DNA of 20,111 bases, taken from NCBI GenBank assembly GCA_964633445.1, contig CAZWFW010000016.1, forward strand, positions 1 through 20,111. The letters are read 5' to 3'. The DNA is from CAZWFW01 sp964633445. GTDB lineage: Archaea > Undinarchaeota > CAZWFW01. Shown piece after piece: positions 7,708 through 14,735 of the stretch. Both the position numbers and the translations under genes were made by a program. The notes beneath the pieces are model-generated. The model saw only the letters and a program-made list of their open reading frames with translations. It ran no database searches and was not told the DNA's origin. Position 1 is the first letter of the stretch. Each line of letters starts with the position of its first letter.

Positions 7708-7938
7708 TTATCTATTAGTTAAAAGCTTTAGGAGTAATTTCCCTTTATCTGTTAACCTATAAACTCGCTTTCTATTTACATAGAAGCTTTCTACGAAGTT
7801 GTAACTCTCTAATTCGTTTAAATGTGAATATATTGATGATATTGTTATATTAAGTTTTTTAGCAAGAACATAACCATGTAGCGGTTGTTTTTCCAATTCT
7901 TTTAATATTGCTAGCTTTGTTTCACTAATAAGAGCCAT
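7708..7938 (-). CDS. Small winged-helix transcriptional regulator (PadR/ArsR-like)
   Basis: A 76-residue protein that is almost exactly one winged helix-turn-helix domain. MALISETKLAILKELEKQ is helix 1, PLHGYVLAKKLNITISSIYSHL covers helices 2 and 3 with HGY typical of PadR-type domains, LNELESYNFVES continues the recognition region, and FYVNRKRVYRLTDKGKLLLKLL is the wing and last helix. It lacks the C-terminal dimerisation helices of full-length PadR, so it resembles the short single-domain regulators common in archaea. It is divergent from the large exported-protein gene at 8026, and the shared upstream region has nested palindromes, so autoregulation and control of the neighbour are likely. 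No ligand-binding or metal-binding residues are apparent. Confidence 0.82.
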   Translation of the reverse strand: MALISETKLAILKELEKQPLHGYVLAKKLNITISSIYSHLNELESYNFVESFYVNRKRVYRLTDKGKLLLKLLTNR

Positions 7939-7945
7939 TCAAAAA

Positions 7946-8012
7946 TTACGCAGTATATAGCGTAAAAATTATATATCATAAAAATTAGATATATCTGAAA
8001 AAAATGATATAT
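7946..8012. promoter_or_regulatory. Nested palindromic operator region between regulator and exported-protein gene
   Basis: Three inverted repeats lie in 67 bases between the divergent starts at 7938 and 8026. The first is TTACGC (7946-7951) facing GCGTAA (7960-7965) with an 8-base spacer. The second is ATATATCAT (7971-7979) facing ATGATATAT (8004-8012). The third, AGATATATCT (7987-7996), is a perfect 10-base palindrome. The second and third share exactly the same centre, 7991.5. TATA-like sequence is present within the arms, so a dimer bound here would block TBP/TFB. Binding by the adjacent winged-helix protein is an inference. Confidence 0.55.
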
Positions 8013-8025
8013 TGAGATGAAATAA

Positions 8026-10374
8026 GTGGATAGCATCGATTTAGAATTGGATAATAAGAAAGCAGGCAAAAACGTAAACCGAGAAGGTTATGTTTACAAA
8101 CAAAATAAGAGCCTCCAACATTTATTTTTGTTCTTATTAGTAGTTCTCATTTGCAATACCACTCTTGCCAGCTCTTCATTTGGAGCTGAATGCCAAATAA
8201 CCTCTTTTGAAATTACAAAGGATGGAGAGAACATAGTAAATGAAGTTATAGAGCCTGGCGTTATCTCGATTACCATCAAAATGAGAAATGCTGGTTTAAG
8301 GAAAACCACATGTCATCCTGATTTATGGATTAATAACAATTTTGTGGATATCTCTGGCAAAGAAGCATCACCTGGGGAAAAAGTAGAGTTTACCATTAAT
8401 TATGATGCTAAATTCGAAGGAAAATATGAGGTTAAGACATGTGGCGAATTTACTTGCTTTACTGCAAATTTTGAGGTTAAAATCACACAAGAATCTAATC
8501 AAAGTGAAGAATCTCAACCTCAACTTCCCCAGCTTCCTATCTCGCAGTTTAGTAAAGAAGGCGCAATATTCTCTATACCCGAGAGCTTAAGGGATGATGT
8601 AGATGAAATAAGGGGCGAGATTTCAACAATCCTTGAGCAATATGGTATGCCAACATATTGCTTACTTTTACTAACTAATGAGGGATATTATTTACTTTTC
8701 TATAAAGAAAGACCAAGTATTGGTTGCTGGAAGGTTGAAGGAGTAAAAATTGATAGAAAATTTTCATTAAGCAATAAAGAAGTTACAGTTGGGGTTGCTA
8801 CAAGCATTTCCTCAAAACCTGCCTCATCAATTTCTTTAGATAACTTGATTGAGAATCCTAGGAGTTATTTATACTCTTGTGTTAATGTTAAAGGCTACGC
8901 TAATAAAATTTCAATTCTTTACGATCCTGATGAATATCCTGAAGTTGAACTTCCGATAACTTCTGGCATTATTAGCAAAAGTAAGTTAATAGAAATATTC
9001 AAAGAAATAAGTGCAAATGCTAGAGAGTCAATTAAAAGTAGAGATATTGAGAACATTAGGAAGAGGTATCTAGCTAGCAATGCTTTTCTATTTGCTAACT
9101 TCAAAACAAGATTCTGGACAAGCTCAAGTGAAGAGCTTGAGGGAATAGTTATTGGTAAGGATGATCTAGAGTTTTTGCAAGGCTATAATATCTCTAATGT
9201 TTACCTTTTGGATAAAGCATATCTTCTTTATGCTTATCAGGAAAAATTTGATGTAGTTGAAGCTGAGGATGTTAAGGATGTTTTGTCAAGATTTTCATCG
9301 CTAGAAGGTAAAGTGATTTCATTTAAAGCTAGAGGAATTGGAGTAAAAGTAAGTTTGCAAGAATTTCTTGAAGAAAGCACCTCTTGCGGTGAAGATTATT
9401 TCCCTGTTGACGATGAATGCGTTAATTTAATTTTTGATGTTATGCTCCATGGTTTTGCACTTTTTGATGAAGATGCAGCTTCAACCAAAGATATTCTACT
9501 AGCATTAGGTGCAAGCTCCCATCATCAAGACAAGCCAGTAGAGTCTGATGTAGGTGTAGGAAAATTAAATGTAAGAGAATATGAAATCGTTGGTAAATTA
9601 GTTTCGGGGAAGGAAATAGATGAAAAGTTGCCAGATGCTCCTATCTTAGTTATTTTTGAAATGAGAAAGATAAGAGATTTAACTAAAGATGAGATCGAGG
9701 AGCAAATAAGAAATGTTATTGAGGCGAAAGTAAAACAACTTGAGGATTACCTAAAAGAGGGTAAGGAGGTAAGTGAAGAGCTTAGAAAGGAAGTTAAAGA
9801 AAAAGCTAGTGAAATCAGAGAGAAACTGAATAAAATAGTACCACTCGAAGGCAGTGCTTTGCTTTTACCTAAGGAGGATTACGTAAAAGAAATTTTTTCA
9901 AAAGAGAAGAAAGGTGAAGTTAAAGTATGCATTTACTATGGAAGTAGTGCACCTTGCCCAGAGTGTGATAAGAAAGCTGGTGAACTAGTTTATAATCTCC
10001 TTAAAAATAAAGGTTTTGATGTTGAAATTTACGGAGTAGAGATTACTGCAGAAAAGGAGGGTAAAATATTCGTTAAATATGAGAGTGAAAGAGTAAATGC
10101 AACAGTATCAATAGAAAAGCAGGCTTTCATAGAAAATCCTCATTGCATAGGATATGCATCAGAGAGGTCAATAGTAATTCTTATTGGGGGCCCAATAGCA
10201 AATCCTTTCGTGAAATTACTTGAGGAAAAAGTTAGTTTTTGGGATGTTGTTGGCAAGGAGAGTGGGGCTGGTTACATATTAGACAATAATGTTATAGTTT
10301 TGGCTGGTAAAACGAGAAAAGAAACAAGTGAAACTGGAAAGCTATTTAGAGATATGGTGCAGGCTATACTCTGA
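8026..10374 (+). CDS. Large exported modular protein with CARDB-like, coiled-coil, CxxC and S-layer-like regions
   Basis: The 782-residue product starts at a GTG (8026) and has a hydrophobic segment LFLFLLVVLICNTTLAS at about 33-49, an export signal after an unusually long N-region. Residues about 55-155 look like a CARDB-type beta domain (VISITIKMRNAGL) with cysteines placed for disulfides. A Q/P/S-rich linker (about 156-175) leads to a long unassigned middle region. About 550-610 is a charged coiled coil (EIEEQIRNVIEAK...REKLNKI). Then comes a thioredoxin- or glutaredoxin-like stretch, VCIYYGSSAPCPEC with Cys644 and Cys647, and finally ILIGGPIANPFV (GGP at 721-723) with VIVLAGKTRKET, a pattern I associate with the C-terminal part of archaeal S-layer-type proteins. 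No C-terminal anchor helix is seen. Function unknown; a cell-surface or pseudoperiplasmic role is inferred. It is divergent from the winged-helix regulator at 7708-7938. Confidence 0.75.
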   Translation: MDSIDLELDNKKAGKNVNREGYVYKQNKSLQHLFLFLLVVLICNTTLASSSFGAECQITSFEITKDGENIVNEVIEPGVISITIKMRNAGLRKTTCHPDLWINNNFVDISGKEASPGEKVEFTINYDAKFEGKYEVKTCGEFTCFTANFEVKITQESNQSEESQPQLPQLPISQFSKEGAIFSIPESLRDDVDEIRGEISTILEQYGMPTYCLLLLTNEGYYLLFYKERPSIGCWKVEGVKIDRKFSLSNKEVTVGVATSISSKPASSISLDNLIENPRSYLYSCVNVKGYANKISILYDPDEYPEVELPITSGIISKSKLIEIFKEISANARESIKSRDIENIRKRYLASNAFLFANFKTRFWTSSSEELEGIVIGKDDLEFLQGYNISNVYLLDKAYLLYAYQEKFDVVEAEDVKDVLSRFSSLEGKVISFKARGIGVKVSLQEFLEESTSCGEDYFPVDDECVNLIFDVMLHGFALFDEDAASTKDILLALGASSHHQDKPVESDVGVGKLNVREYEIVGKLVSGKEIDEKLPDAPILVIFEMRKIRDLTKDEIEEQIRNVIEAKVKQLEDYLKEGKEVSEELRKEVKEKASEIREKLNKIVPLEGSALLLPKEDYVKEIFSKEKKGEVKVCIYYGSSAPCPECDKKAGELVYNLLKNKGFDVEIYGVEITAEKEGKIFVKYESERVNATVSIEKQAFIENPHCIGYASERSIVILIGGPIANPFVKLLEEKVSFWDVVGKESGAGYILDNNVIVLAGKTRKETSETGKLFRDMVQAIL

Positions 10375-10473
10375 GTAAGGTTAAGAAGTGTGGAGTAGCT
10401 TTTGAGATCTCGATATTATAAGTCCACATAGTTTGAGGTGTATATCAATTACATTGAAACTTTAAGAGGCTTT

Positions 10474-10483
10474 TTTATTTAAG
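10474..10483 (+). promoter_or_regulatory. TATA-like box of the toxin-antitoxin operon
   Basis: TTTATTTAAG is centred about 24 bases before the ATG at 10502, with a T-run just before it, and no Shine-Dalgarno sequence follows. The spacing suggests a leaderless antitoxin mRNA. The T-run could also terminate the transcript of the exported-protein gene upstream. Confidence 0.45.
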
Positions 10484-10501
10484 CACAAAGAATAAGATTT
10501 T

Positions 10502-10708
10502 ATGGAGGTTGTTCAAATTCAAGTATCAAGAGAAGAATTGAAGCAAATTATAGAGGAAGCTGTAAAAAAAGAAATAGAGAAGGTTATAGAGTTGGTAGAG
10601 GATATGTTTTTAACTTCTGAGGAAAAGAAGCTCTTAGATAACATCAAAGAGAAGATAAGAAATGAGGACTATTTTGAACTTATTTCTATAGAAAATGTTA
10701 AAATATAG
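10502..10708 (+). CDS. Small RelB-like antitoxin candidate
   Basis: A 68-residue, highly charged and largely helical protein (MEVVQIQVSREELKQIIEEA...). It starts with a short beta-like strand and continues with long amphipathic helices rich in Glu and Lys, as in archaeal RelB-type antitoxins that pair with RelE. I see no separate DNA-binding domain. The assignment rests mainly on context: its last 14 bases overlap the ATG (10695) of a RelE-like frame in the arrangement GAA-AAT-GTT-AAA-ATA-TAG, a typical coupled antitoxin-toxin layout. The toxin frame is broken, so this antitoxin may be a survivor of an inactive module or may act in trans on related toxins. Confidence 0.6.
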   Translation: MEVVQIQVSREELKQIIEEAVKKEIEKVIELVEDMFLTSEEKKLLDNIKEKIRNEDYFELISIENVKI

Positions 10709-10965
10709 AGTTTTTATGACAAAAGATTTCATTAAAATTTTTAAAAAGTATAGATAGGGATATCGCAAGTAGAATTTTGGATAAAATAAAGCAGTTGAAA
10801 AATTTTGGGAAACATCATCTAGATGTTATACCAATCTACGGAGAGAAAAATACATATAGGCTGAGAGTTGGAAGATACAGAGTTCTTTTTTATGTTAATG
10901 AAAGTAAAAGGGAGATAATTGTATTCAAAATAAATGTCAGAGGAAGAATTTATAAAAAGATATAG
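10695..10965 (+). pseudogene. RelE/ParE-family toxin, frameshifted
   Basis: RelE-fold toxins cleave mRNA in the ribosome; ParE relatives poison gyrase. The 5' part reads from ATG 10695 as MLKYRVFMTKDFIKIFKK and stops at TAG 10755. The rest of the domain is open in the +1 frame: KSIDRDIASRILDKIKQL, then YRLRVGRYRVLFYV and IIVFKINVRGRIYKKI up to the stop ending at 10965. Joined near T5A5 (10738-10747), the two parts give a normal RelE-like protein of about 89 residues with the family's Tyr-x-Val opening, RI.(x).KI helix and RxGxYRVLF core. One extra A in the run explains the break. It may be a true inactivating mutation, a sequencing error in a homopolymer, or programmed frameshifting. A shorter product from TTG 10777 would lack the first strand and helix. 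Confidence 0.7.
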
Positions 10966-10973
10966 ATCTTGGA

Positions 10974-11096
10974 TCAACTTTTAAAATTCTTACGTACTTT
11001 CCATTTCTTCCTTTCTTCAAAAAATTTATCTAATTCTACTTTATCTCTCTTAGCCCTTTCTCTCATTTCCTCCAATAATACTCTTCTATTTAACAT
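10974..11096 (-). CDS. Possible 40-residue basic/charged protein coupled to the GT4 gene
   Basis: ATG at 11096-11094 opens a 40-codon frame ending TGA at 10976-10974. The product begins MLNRRVLLEEMRERAKRD and ends WKVRKNFKS; it is almost all charged and helix-forming, with no match that I recognise. The start lies inside the last codons of the glycosyltransferase gene (its stop ends at 11086), an 11-base overlap of the kind seen in translationally coupled genes, and the frame fills the gap up to the convergent RelE-like gene nearly completely. It could be a real small protein or chance; codon content is consistent with the neighbours. Confidence 0.4.
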   Translation of the reverse strand: MLNRRVLLEEMRERAKRDKVELDKFFEERKKWKVRKNFKS

Positions 11097-12174
11097 CTTT
11101 AACCTCGTAATTTTTTATTGATTCTTCATAAACTTCAATAACCTTCTTTGCAACATTCTGCCAAGAAAATTGCTTTGCTTTTTCTATTCCATGCTCAATA
11201 AGGTTCTTCCTGAAATTTTCATCGGTTATAACTTTTAGAATCGCATCAGCAAATTCCTCCTTGTTCTCAATATTTACCAGCAAACCATCTCTACAATTCT
11301 CAATTATTTCTCTGAAAGGAGGGATATCGTTAGCGATTACTGGCAATCCAGCGGCCATACCCTCTAATATTGTTAATCCGAATCCTTCCATAGTACTTGG
11401 TACTATCAAAGCATCACAAGCATTCATATACAAAGGAATCTCGTTGTAAGGTTTGGAGCTAAGAAATATAACTGGCAAACCCTTAGCCTTATATTGCAGA
11501 TATTTTCTTAAAGGTCCATCACCAATAATCAGAAGCCTAGCATCATTTATTTCCCTTAAAATTTGTGGGAAAGCATCAATAAGCCTTTCAACACCTTTTT
11601 CCTTTATCAAACTTCCAACATAAAGCAATAAAGTACCAGGTGGTAAGTGCAACTTAGCTCTGAGATCATCCTTATCCAAGCCAACGTAAAATTTTTCAAA
11701 GTCCACTCCGTTGTAAATTACTTTACCAAACCCCAATAATCCTTGTAAATACTTACTAACAACAATAACCTCAGCATTATCTTTAATATACTTTATCAAC
11801 CTTGAGAACGTTTTTCTATTGTAACGGAAGACGTCTGTTCCATGAGCAGTAACAACCACAGGTTTTTTAACTTTTTTACCAGCAACAACGCCAGCAAGAC
11901 CAGCAGGCAACAAATAATGAGCATGAACCACATCAATATCTTTCTCTTTAGCAATCTTCTTTACTGTTTTGATAGAGGTGAGAAAAAACGTAAGTCCTCT
12001 TAAACCTTTAATATTTATTATTCTACTGGCAAAAACATTGCTTGCCTCGCTCTTTTCGTAGGAAACAACATAAACTTCATGTCCATAAGCTGCTAATGCG
12101 CTGGAAAGCTCATAAATATGGGTTGCAATACCACCAACACTTGGAAAATATTTTCCAAGCATGCAAATCCTCAT
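11086..12174 (-). CDS. Family 4 glycosyltransferase (GT-B fold)
   Basis: Transfers a sugar from a nucleotide sugar with retention of configuration, probably to a lipid or cell-surface glycan. The 362 residues have the two Rossmann halves of GT-B enzymes. The N-terminal acceptor half opens with MRICMLGKYFPSVGGIATHI (glycine loop at 14-15) and has VVHAHYLLPAG and VVTAHGTDV. The C-terminal half has YVGSLIKEKGVERLI (185-199), LLIIGDGP (214-221) and the signature E-x7-E as Glu263...Glu271 in MEGFGLTILEGMAAGLPVI. Closest in general look to archaeal glycogen-synthase-like and PimA-like GT4 enzymes; donor and acceptor are unknown. It follows the CPBP protein gene after 38 bases on the same strand, so it may be the distal part of the pyrDK transcript. 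No membrane helix is seen; a peripheral cytoplasmic position is likely. Confidence 0.9.
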   Translation of the reverse strand: MRICMLGKYFPSVGGIATHIYELSSALAAYGHEVYVVSYEKSEASNVFASRIINIKGLRGLTFFLTSIKTVKKIAKEKDIDVVHAHYLLPAGLAGVVAGKKVKKPVVVTAHGTDVFRYNRKTFSRLIKYIKDNAEVIVVSKYLQGLLGFGKVIYNGVDFEKFYVGLDKDDLRAKLHLPPGTLLLYVGSLIKEKGVERLIDAFPQILREINDARLLIIGDGPLRKYLQYKAKGLPVIFLSSKPYNEIPLYMNACDALIVPSTMEGFGLTILEGMAAGLPVIANDIPPFREIIENCRDGLLVNIENKEEFADAILKVITDENFRKNLIEHGIEKAKQFSWQNVAKKVIEVYEESIKNYEVKDVK

Positions 12175-12212
12175 GGTTATTTACTTTACTTGGTGTAGAA
12201 AGAAGAAATAAG

Positions 12213-12812
12213 TTACGCACAAAAAATGTCAAAGATTAAAGATCCAGTATAGTGAAGGAGAAAGCTGGGTAAGAAGCTTTCACTCTTTAAATCTATCTTG
12301 CAAAATACTACACCAGCAACGAATGCGTAAGGGATTTCAAGAAAAGGTTTGCCTGTATGAAGCAAGGTATAAGGGACGTTTTGAAGGAGAATTGCGAGAG
12401 TCTCGTTTTTCTTAGCCAAAGGAAACAGCAAAATTCCTCTGTAAAACGCCTCGCAGGCGAAAAAGGAAAGTGTTAGGGCTATCTCTCTTAAAATAAATTC
12501 ATTCCAAGTTCTGAAATAGAAAATGGGATAATAATCATCAAATTCCCTTAGATTTGAAGCATAATACGATAACGGTAAGGAAAGTAGAAGGAGGAGCAGA
12601 GCATATTTATAACCATCCTTTTTACCTATGCTTAGCCCAACATTTAATTTCATTAGGCTGGCTATCGAGAAGGGGATAATGAAGTATAAGGAAAAGTCAA
12701 CCAATATTGAGGAGAAGAAACCCGAAAATCTTTTGGATAGCAACCAATGAGCGTATATTAAAAACATGGAAAAGGAATAAAAAGAAAACAATTTTAAGTT
12801 TTCTCCAAGCAT
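12213..12812 (-). CDS. CPBP/CAAX-protease-like membrane protein with an altered first motif
   Basis: About 199 residues with five to seven hydrophobic helices. The C-terminal half has the layout of the CPBP (Rce1/Abi) glutamic intramembrane protease family: motif 1 CEAFYRG (120-126), motif 2 VPYTLLH (His152) and motif 3 FLLHYTG (His187). In the family motif 1 is usually EExxxR; here the first Glu is Cys120 while Glu121 and Arg125 remain, so proteolytic activity is doubtful. Some family members act as chaperone-like or immunity membrane proteins. The start at ATG 12812 leaves 7 bases after the pyrK stop; an in-frame GTG at 12842 would instead overlap pyrK and add 10 residues. It lies between pyrK and the GT4 gene on one strand; no role in pyrimidine synthesis is implied. 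Confidence 0.72.
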   Translation of the reverse strand: MLGENLKLFSFYSFSMFLIYAHWLLSKRFSGFFSSILVDFSLYFIIPFSIASLMKLNVGLSIGKKDGYKYALLLLLLSLPLSYYASNLREFDDYYPIFYFRTWNEFILREIALTLSFFACEAFYRGILLFPLAKKNETLAILLQNVPYTLLHTGKPFLEIPYAFVAGVVFCKIDLKSESFLPSFLLHYTGSLIFDIFCA

Positions 12813-12819
12813 TCTCTTA

Positions 12820-13572
12820 TCAAATCCCAATTTTCCTACCACTTCTATCTCTTTTTACCTTTCCAAATTCATCCTCAACCTCTCTAATCATATCCATTGT
12901 GAAAACTGGCCCATCTTTGCAAACAAGGAACTTTCCAATGCAACAACTGCCACAGATGCCAATACCGCACCTCATGTATCGCTCAAGTGAGAATTGCGCA
13001 AAAATCTGCTTATTTTTAACCATTTCATAGATTTTAAGCATCATCTTCTCAGGTCCGCAAACCAGCAAATTATCATAGCTCTCAACATCTATTTTTTTAA
13101 GTATATCAGTAACCAAGCCTTTCTCTCCAACACTACCATCTTCGCTACATATCACAGCATTTACCCGCTCTTTAAGCCAGTTTTCTCTTATAATATCTTT
13201 CCTCGTTTTAACACCGTAAATCATTGTTATCTTCTTCTTTCTCCAGTATTTCTTGATTAAGCCTAGAAACGGGGCAACACCATACCCGCCAGCAACAATT
13301 AACCATCTTTTACCCTTAGTTTTAAAATGATTGCCGTAGGGTCCTCTAATCATAAGCTTGTTGCCAATTTTCATATTATGTAAAATTTCGGTAAATTTAC
13401 CAACTTTAGCAACAGTTATAGCATTGCTAAATGATAAGCTCATAGGTCTTTCCGCAACACTTGGCAGACCAACCATGATAAAGTTACCGGCTCTGTAATC
13501 CAGCCTTCTGTTAAAAACAAAGGTTTTTATTCTATAATTCTCCAGAATTATCTCTTTGATTTTAACAATCAT
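12820..13572 (-). CDS. pyrK: Dihydroorotate dehydrogenase electron-transfer subunit (PyrK)
   Basis: FAD and [2Fe-2S] subunit that carries electrons from PyrD to NAD+ in class 1B dihydroorotate dehydrogenase. The 250 residues show the ferredoxin-reductase layout: FAD site ERPMSLS (Arg42), GPYGNHF (78-83), the NAD(P)-binding VAGGYGVAPFLGL (93-105), VCGPEKMM (171-178), then the C-terminal cluster with Cys202, Cys207, Cys210 and Cys218 in CGIGICGSCCIGKFLVC, followed by KDGPVF. An additional Cys211 sits within the cluster. The start overlaps the pyrD stop by 11 bases, so translation is coupled and the two subunits are made together. PyrK homologues also pair with sulfhydrogenase and other enzymes, but the pyrD partner settles the role here. 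Confidence 0.94.
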   Translation of the reverse strand: MIVKIKEIILENYRIKTFVFNRRLDYRAGNFIMVGLPSVAERPMSLSFSNAITVAKVGKFTEILHNMKIGNKLMIRGPYGNHFKTKGKRWLIVAGGYGVAPFLGLIKKYWRKKKITMIYGVKTRKDIIRENWLKERVNAVICSEDGSVGEKGLVTDILKKIDVESYDNLLVCGPEKMMLKIYEMVKNKQIFAQFSLERYMRCGIGICGSCCIGKFLVCKDGPVFTMDMIREVEDEFGKVKRDRSGRKIGI

Positions 13573-14464
13573 GAGCCCTACCCACTATTTCACTTATCTT
13601 TTGTATTTTATGTTGCTTTAAAAATTCCTCAACGTCTTTACATAGATTTTCAAAAATTGATAACCCTTTATAATAGATCCCCGTTCCTATCTCTAAAGCT
13701 TTTGCACCAGCAAGCATAAATTCCATGGCATCATAAGCATTCATTATCCCGCCACACCCTACTACCTCAAGTTTACCTTCGCAGTTCTCGTATATGTCAT
13801 AAACTGCTTTAACTGCAATGTATTTTATTGCAGGCCCAGACAACCCCCCAAATTTATTTGATAAAATTGGTTTAAAGAACTCAGTATTTATTTTCATTGC
13901 TGGCACCGTGTTTATTGCTGTTATAGCATTCGCATAATTCATGCAAGCCTTAACAATTTCTTTTAAATTGCAAAGCAACCCTATTTTTACAGAGAATTTT
14001 AGATCTGTATTTTGTTTAACTTCTCTTGCAATTTTCTCAACAACTTTTGCATTTGACAGAAATTCGCTAACCTTTGCGTGAGGACATGAAATATTGAGCT
14101 CAAATGCATCGGCATAATCACTTAGTTTTTTTGCCAGAAATCCATAGTCCTTAACATTTTCGCCAAATATACTAACAATTATTGGTATTTTTACATTTGC
14201 ACTTTCAATCTCGTCAATTAAAGCCCTATAACCAGGATTTGCTAAGCCAACACAATTTATTAACCCATATTCCACCTCGGCAACTATCGGCAGCTCGTAC
14301 CCATTTCTTGGTTCGATGCTTATAGATTTGGTTACAATGGCAGCAGCTCCTGCCTCCTCTACTCTCTCAAATAATTTTGCAGAAGTACCGAGAATTCCAG
14401 AGGCTAGTATAAAAGGATTCTCCAACTTCAAACCAAGAATATTTACGCCTAGATCAACCCCCAT
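13562..14464 (-). CDS. pyrD: Dihydroorotate dehydrogenase catalytic subunit, class 1B (PyrD)
   Basis: Oxidises dihydroorotate to orotate with bound FMN, fourth step of pyrimidine synthesis. The 300-residue TIM barrel has LENPFILASG (14-23), VTKSIS with the FMN-contacting lysine (Lys45), the NCVGLANPG loop (70-78), and ELNISCPHA with the class 1 catalytic base Cys127 (class 2 enzymes use Ser). Further along come VKIGL, TAINTVPAMKI, GGLSGPAIK and GCGGIMNAYDA for phosphate binding. Pairing with pyrK makes it class 1B. ATG 14464 is used because the family begins at this point; an in-frame TTG at 14470 adds two residues only. An AT-rich run (TTATTTTATTTAAATTT on the minus strand) lies 9-25 bases upstream and likely holds the TATA box. 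Confidence 0.95.
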   Translation of the reverse strand: MGVDLGVNILGLKLENPFILASGILGTSAKLFERVEEAGAAAIVTKSISIEPRNGYELPIVAEVEYGLINCVGLANPGYRALIDEIESANVKIPIIVSIFGENVKDYGFLAKKLSDYADAFELNISCPHAKVSEFLSNAKVVEKIAREVKQNTDLKFSVKIGLLCNLKEIVKACMNYANAITAINTVPAMKINTEFFKPILSNKFGGLSGPAIKYIAVKAVYDIYENCEGKLEVVGCGGIMNAYDAMEFMLAGAKALEIGTGIYYKGLSIFENLCKDVEEFLKQHKIQKISEIVGRAHDC

Positions 14465-14522
14465 CCTCAATTAAATTTAAATAAAATAAGATGAGCTTCT
14501 TAAATGATTTCTCCTATCCTCG

Positions 14523-14612
14523 GTGACCTCCTCCTTGCTATTGCAAGGGGGCTTGCAAGGCTCACATGCCCAGGCTTAGCATTCCACTACTCTCTCTTTA
14601 AGGAGCGGGCTA
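14523..14612. repeat. 90-base dispersed repeat, copy 1
   Basis: Identical base for base to 15987-16076, same orientation. It opens GTGACCTCCTCC, then forms a strong hairpin CCTCCTTGC/GCAAGGGGG with loop TATT (9 pairs, one G-T), and ends with CTCTCTCTTTAAGGAG and GCGGGCTA, which can fold as a second, weaker hairpin. Flanks of the two copies differ abruptly. It may be a small mobile element end, a MITE-like unit or a structured RNA; on the plus strand ACTAC before the last hairpin recalls IS200/IS605 right ends. Confidence 0.85.
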
Positions 14613-14657
14613 CAAAATATAGTCTTTCTGACAAAGTATTTTAAACCTTTTCGCTGG

Positions 14658-14694
14658 GTTCTGCAAGCAACGGGAAGATAAAAGCCCGTAGAAC
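14658..14694. other. Imperfect hairpin downstream of repeat copy 1
   Basis: GTTCT (14658-14662) faces AGAAC (14690-14694) and, inside, CGGG (14671-14674) faces CCCG (14685-14688), around an A-rich loop. The plus-strand frame through it, up to TAG ending at 14706, reads LGSASNGKIKARRTKNS, which has the look of a C-terminal tail of an archaeal TnpB-like protein. I treat that as a weak resemblance; no start or upstream coding remains. Confidence 0.3.
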
Positions 14695-14735
14695 TAAAAA
14701 TAGTTAGGGACTTAAGTAATATATTTAGCAGAATA

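Noticed and set aside
8402..8590. 62-residue frame inside the exported protein gene
   Set aside because: Different frame of a continuous 782-codon gene with domain structure; no separate signal.
12994..13260. 88-residue plus-strand frame within pyrK
   Set aside because: Antisense to the well-supported pyrK; no motif or ribosome-binding site.
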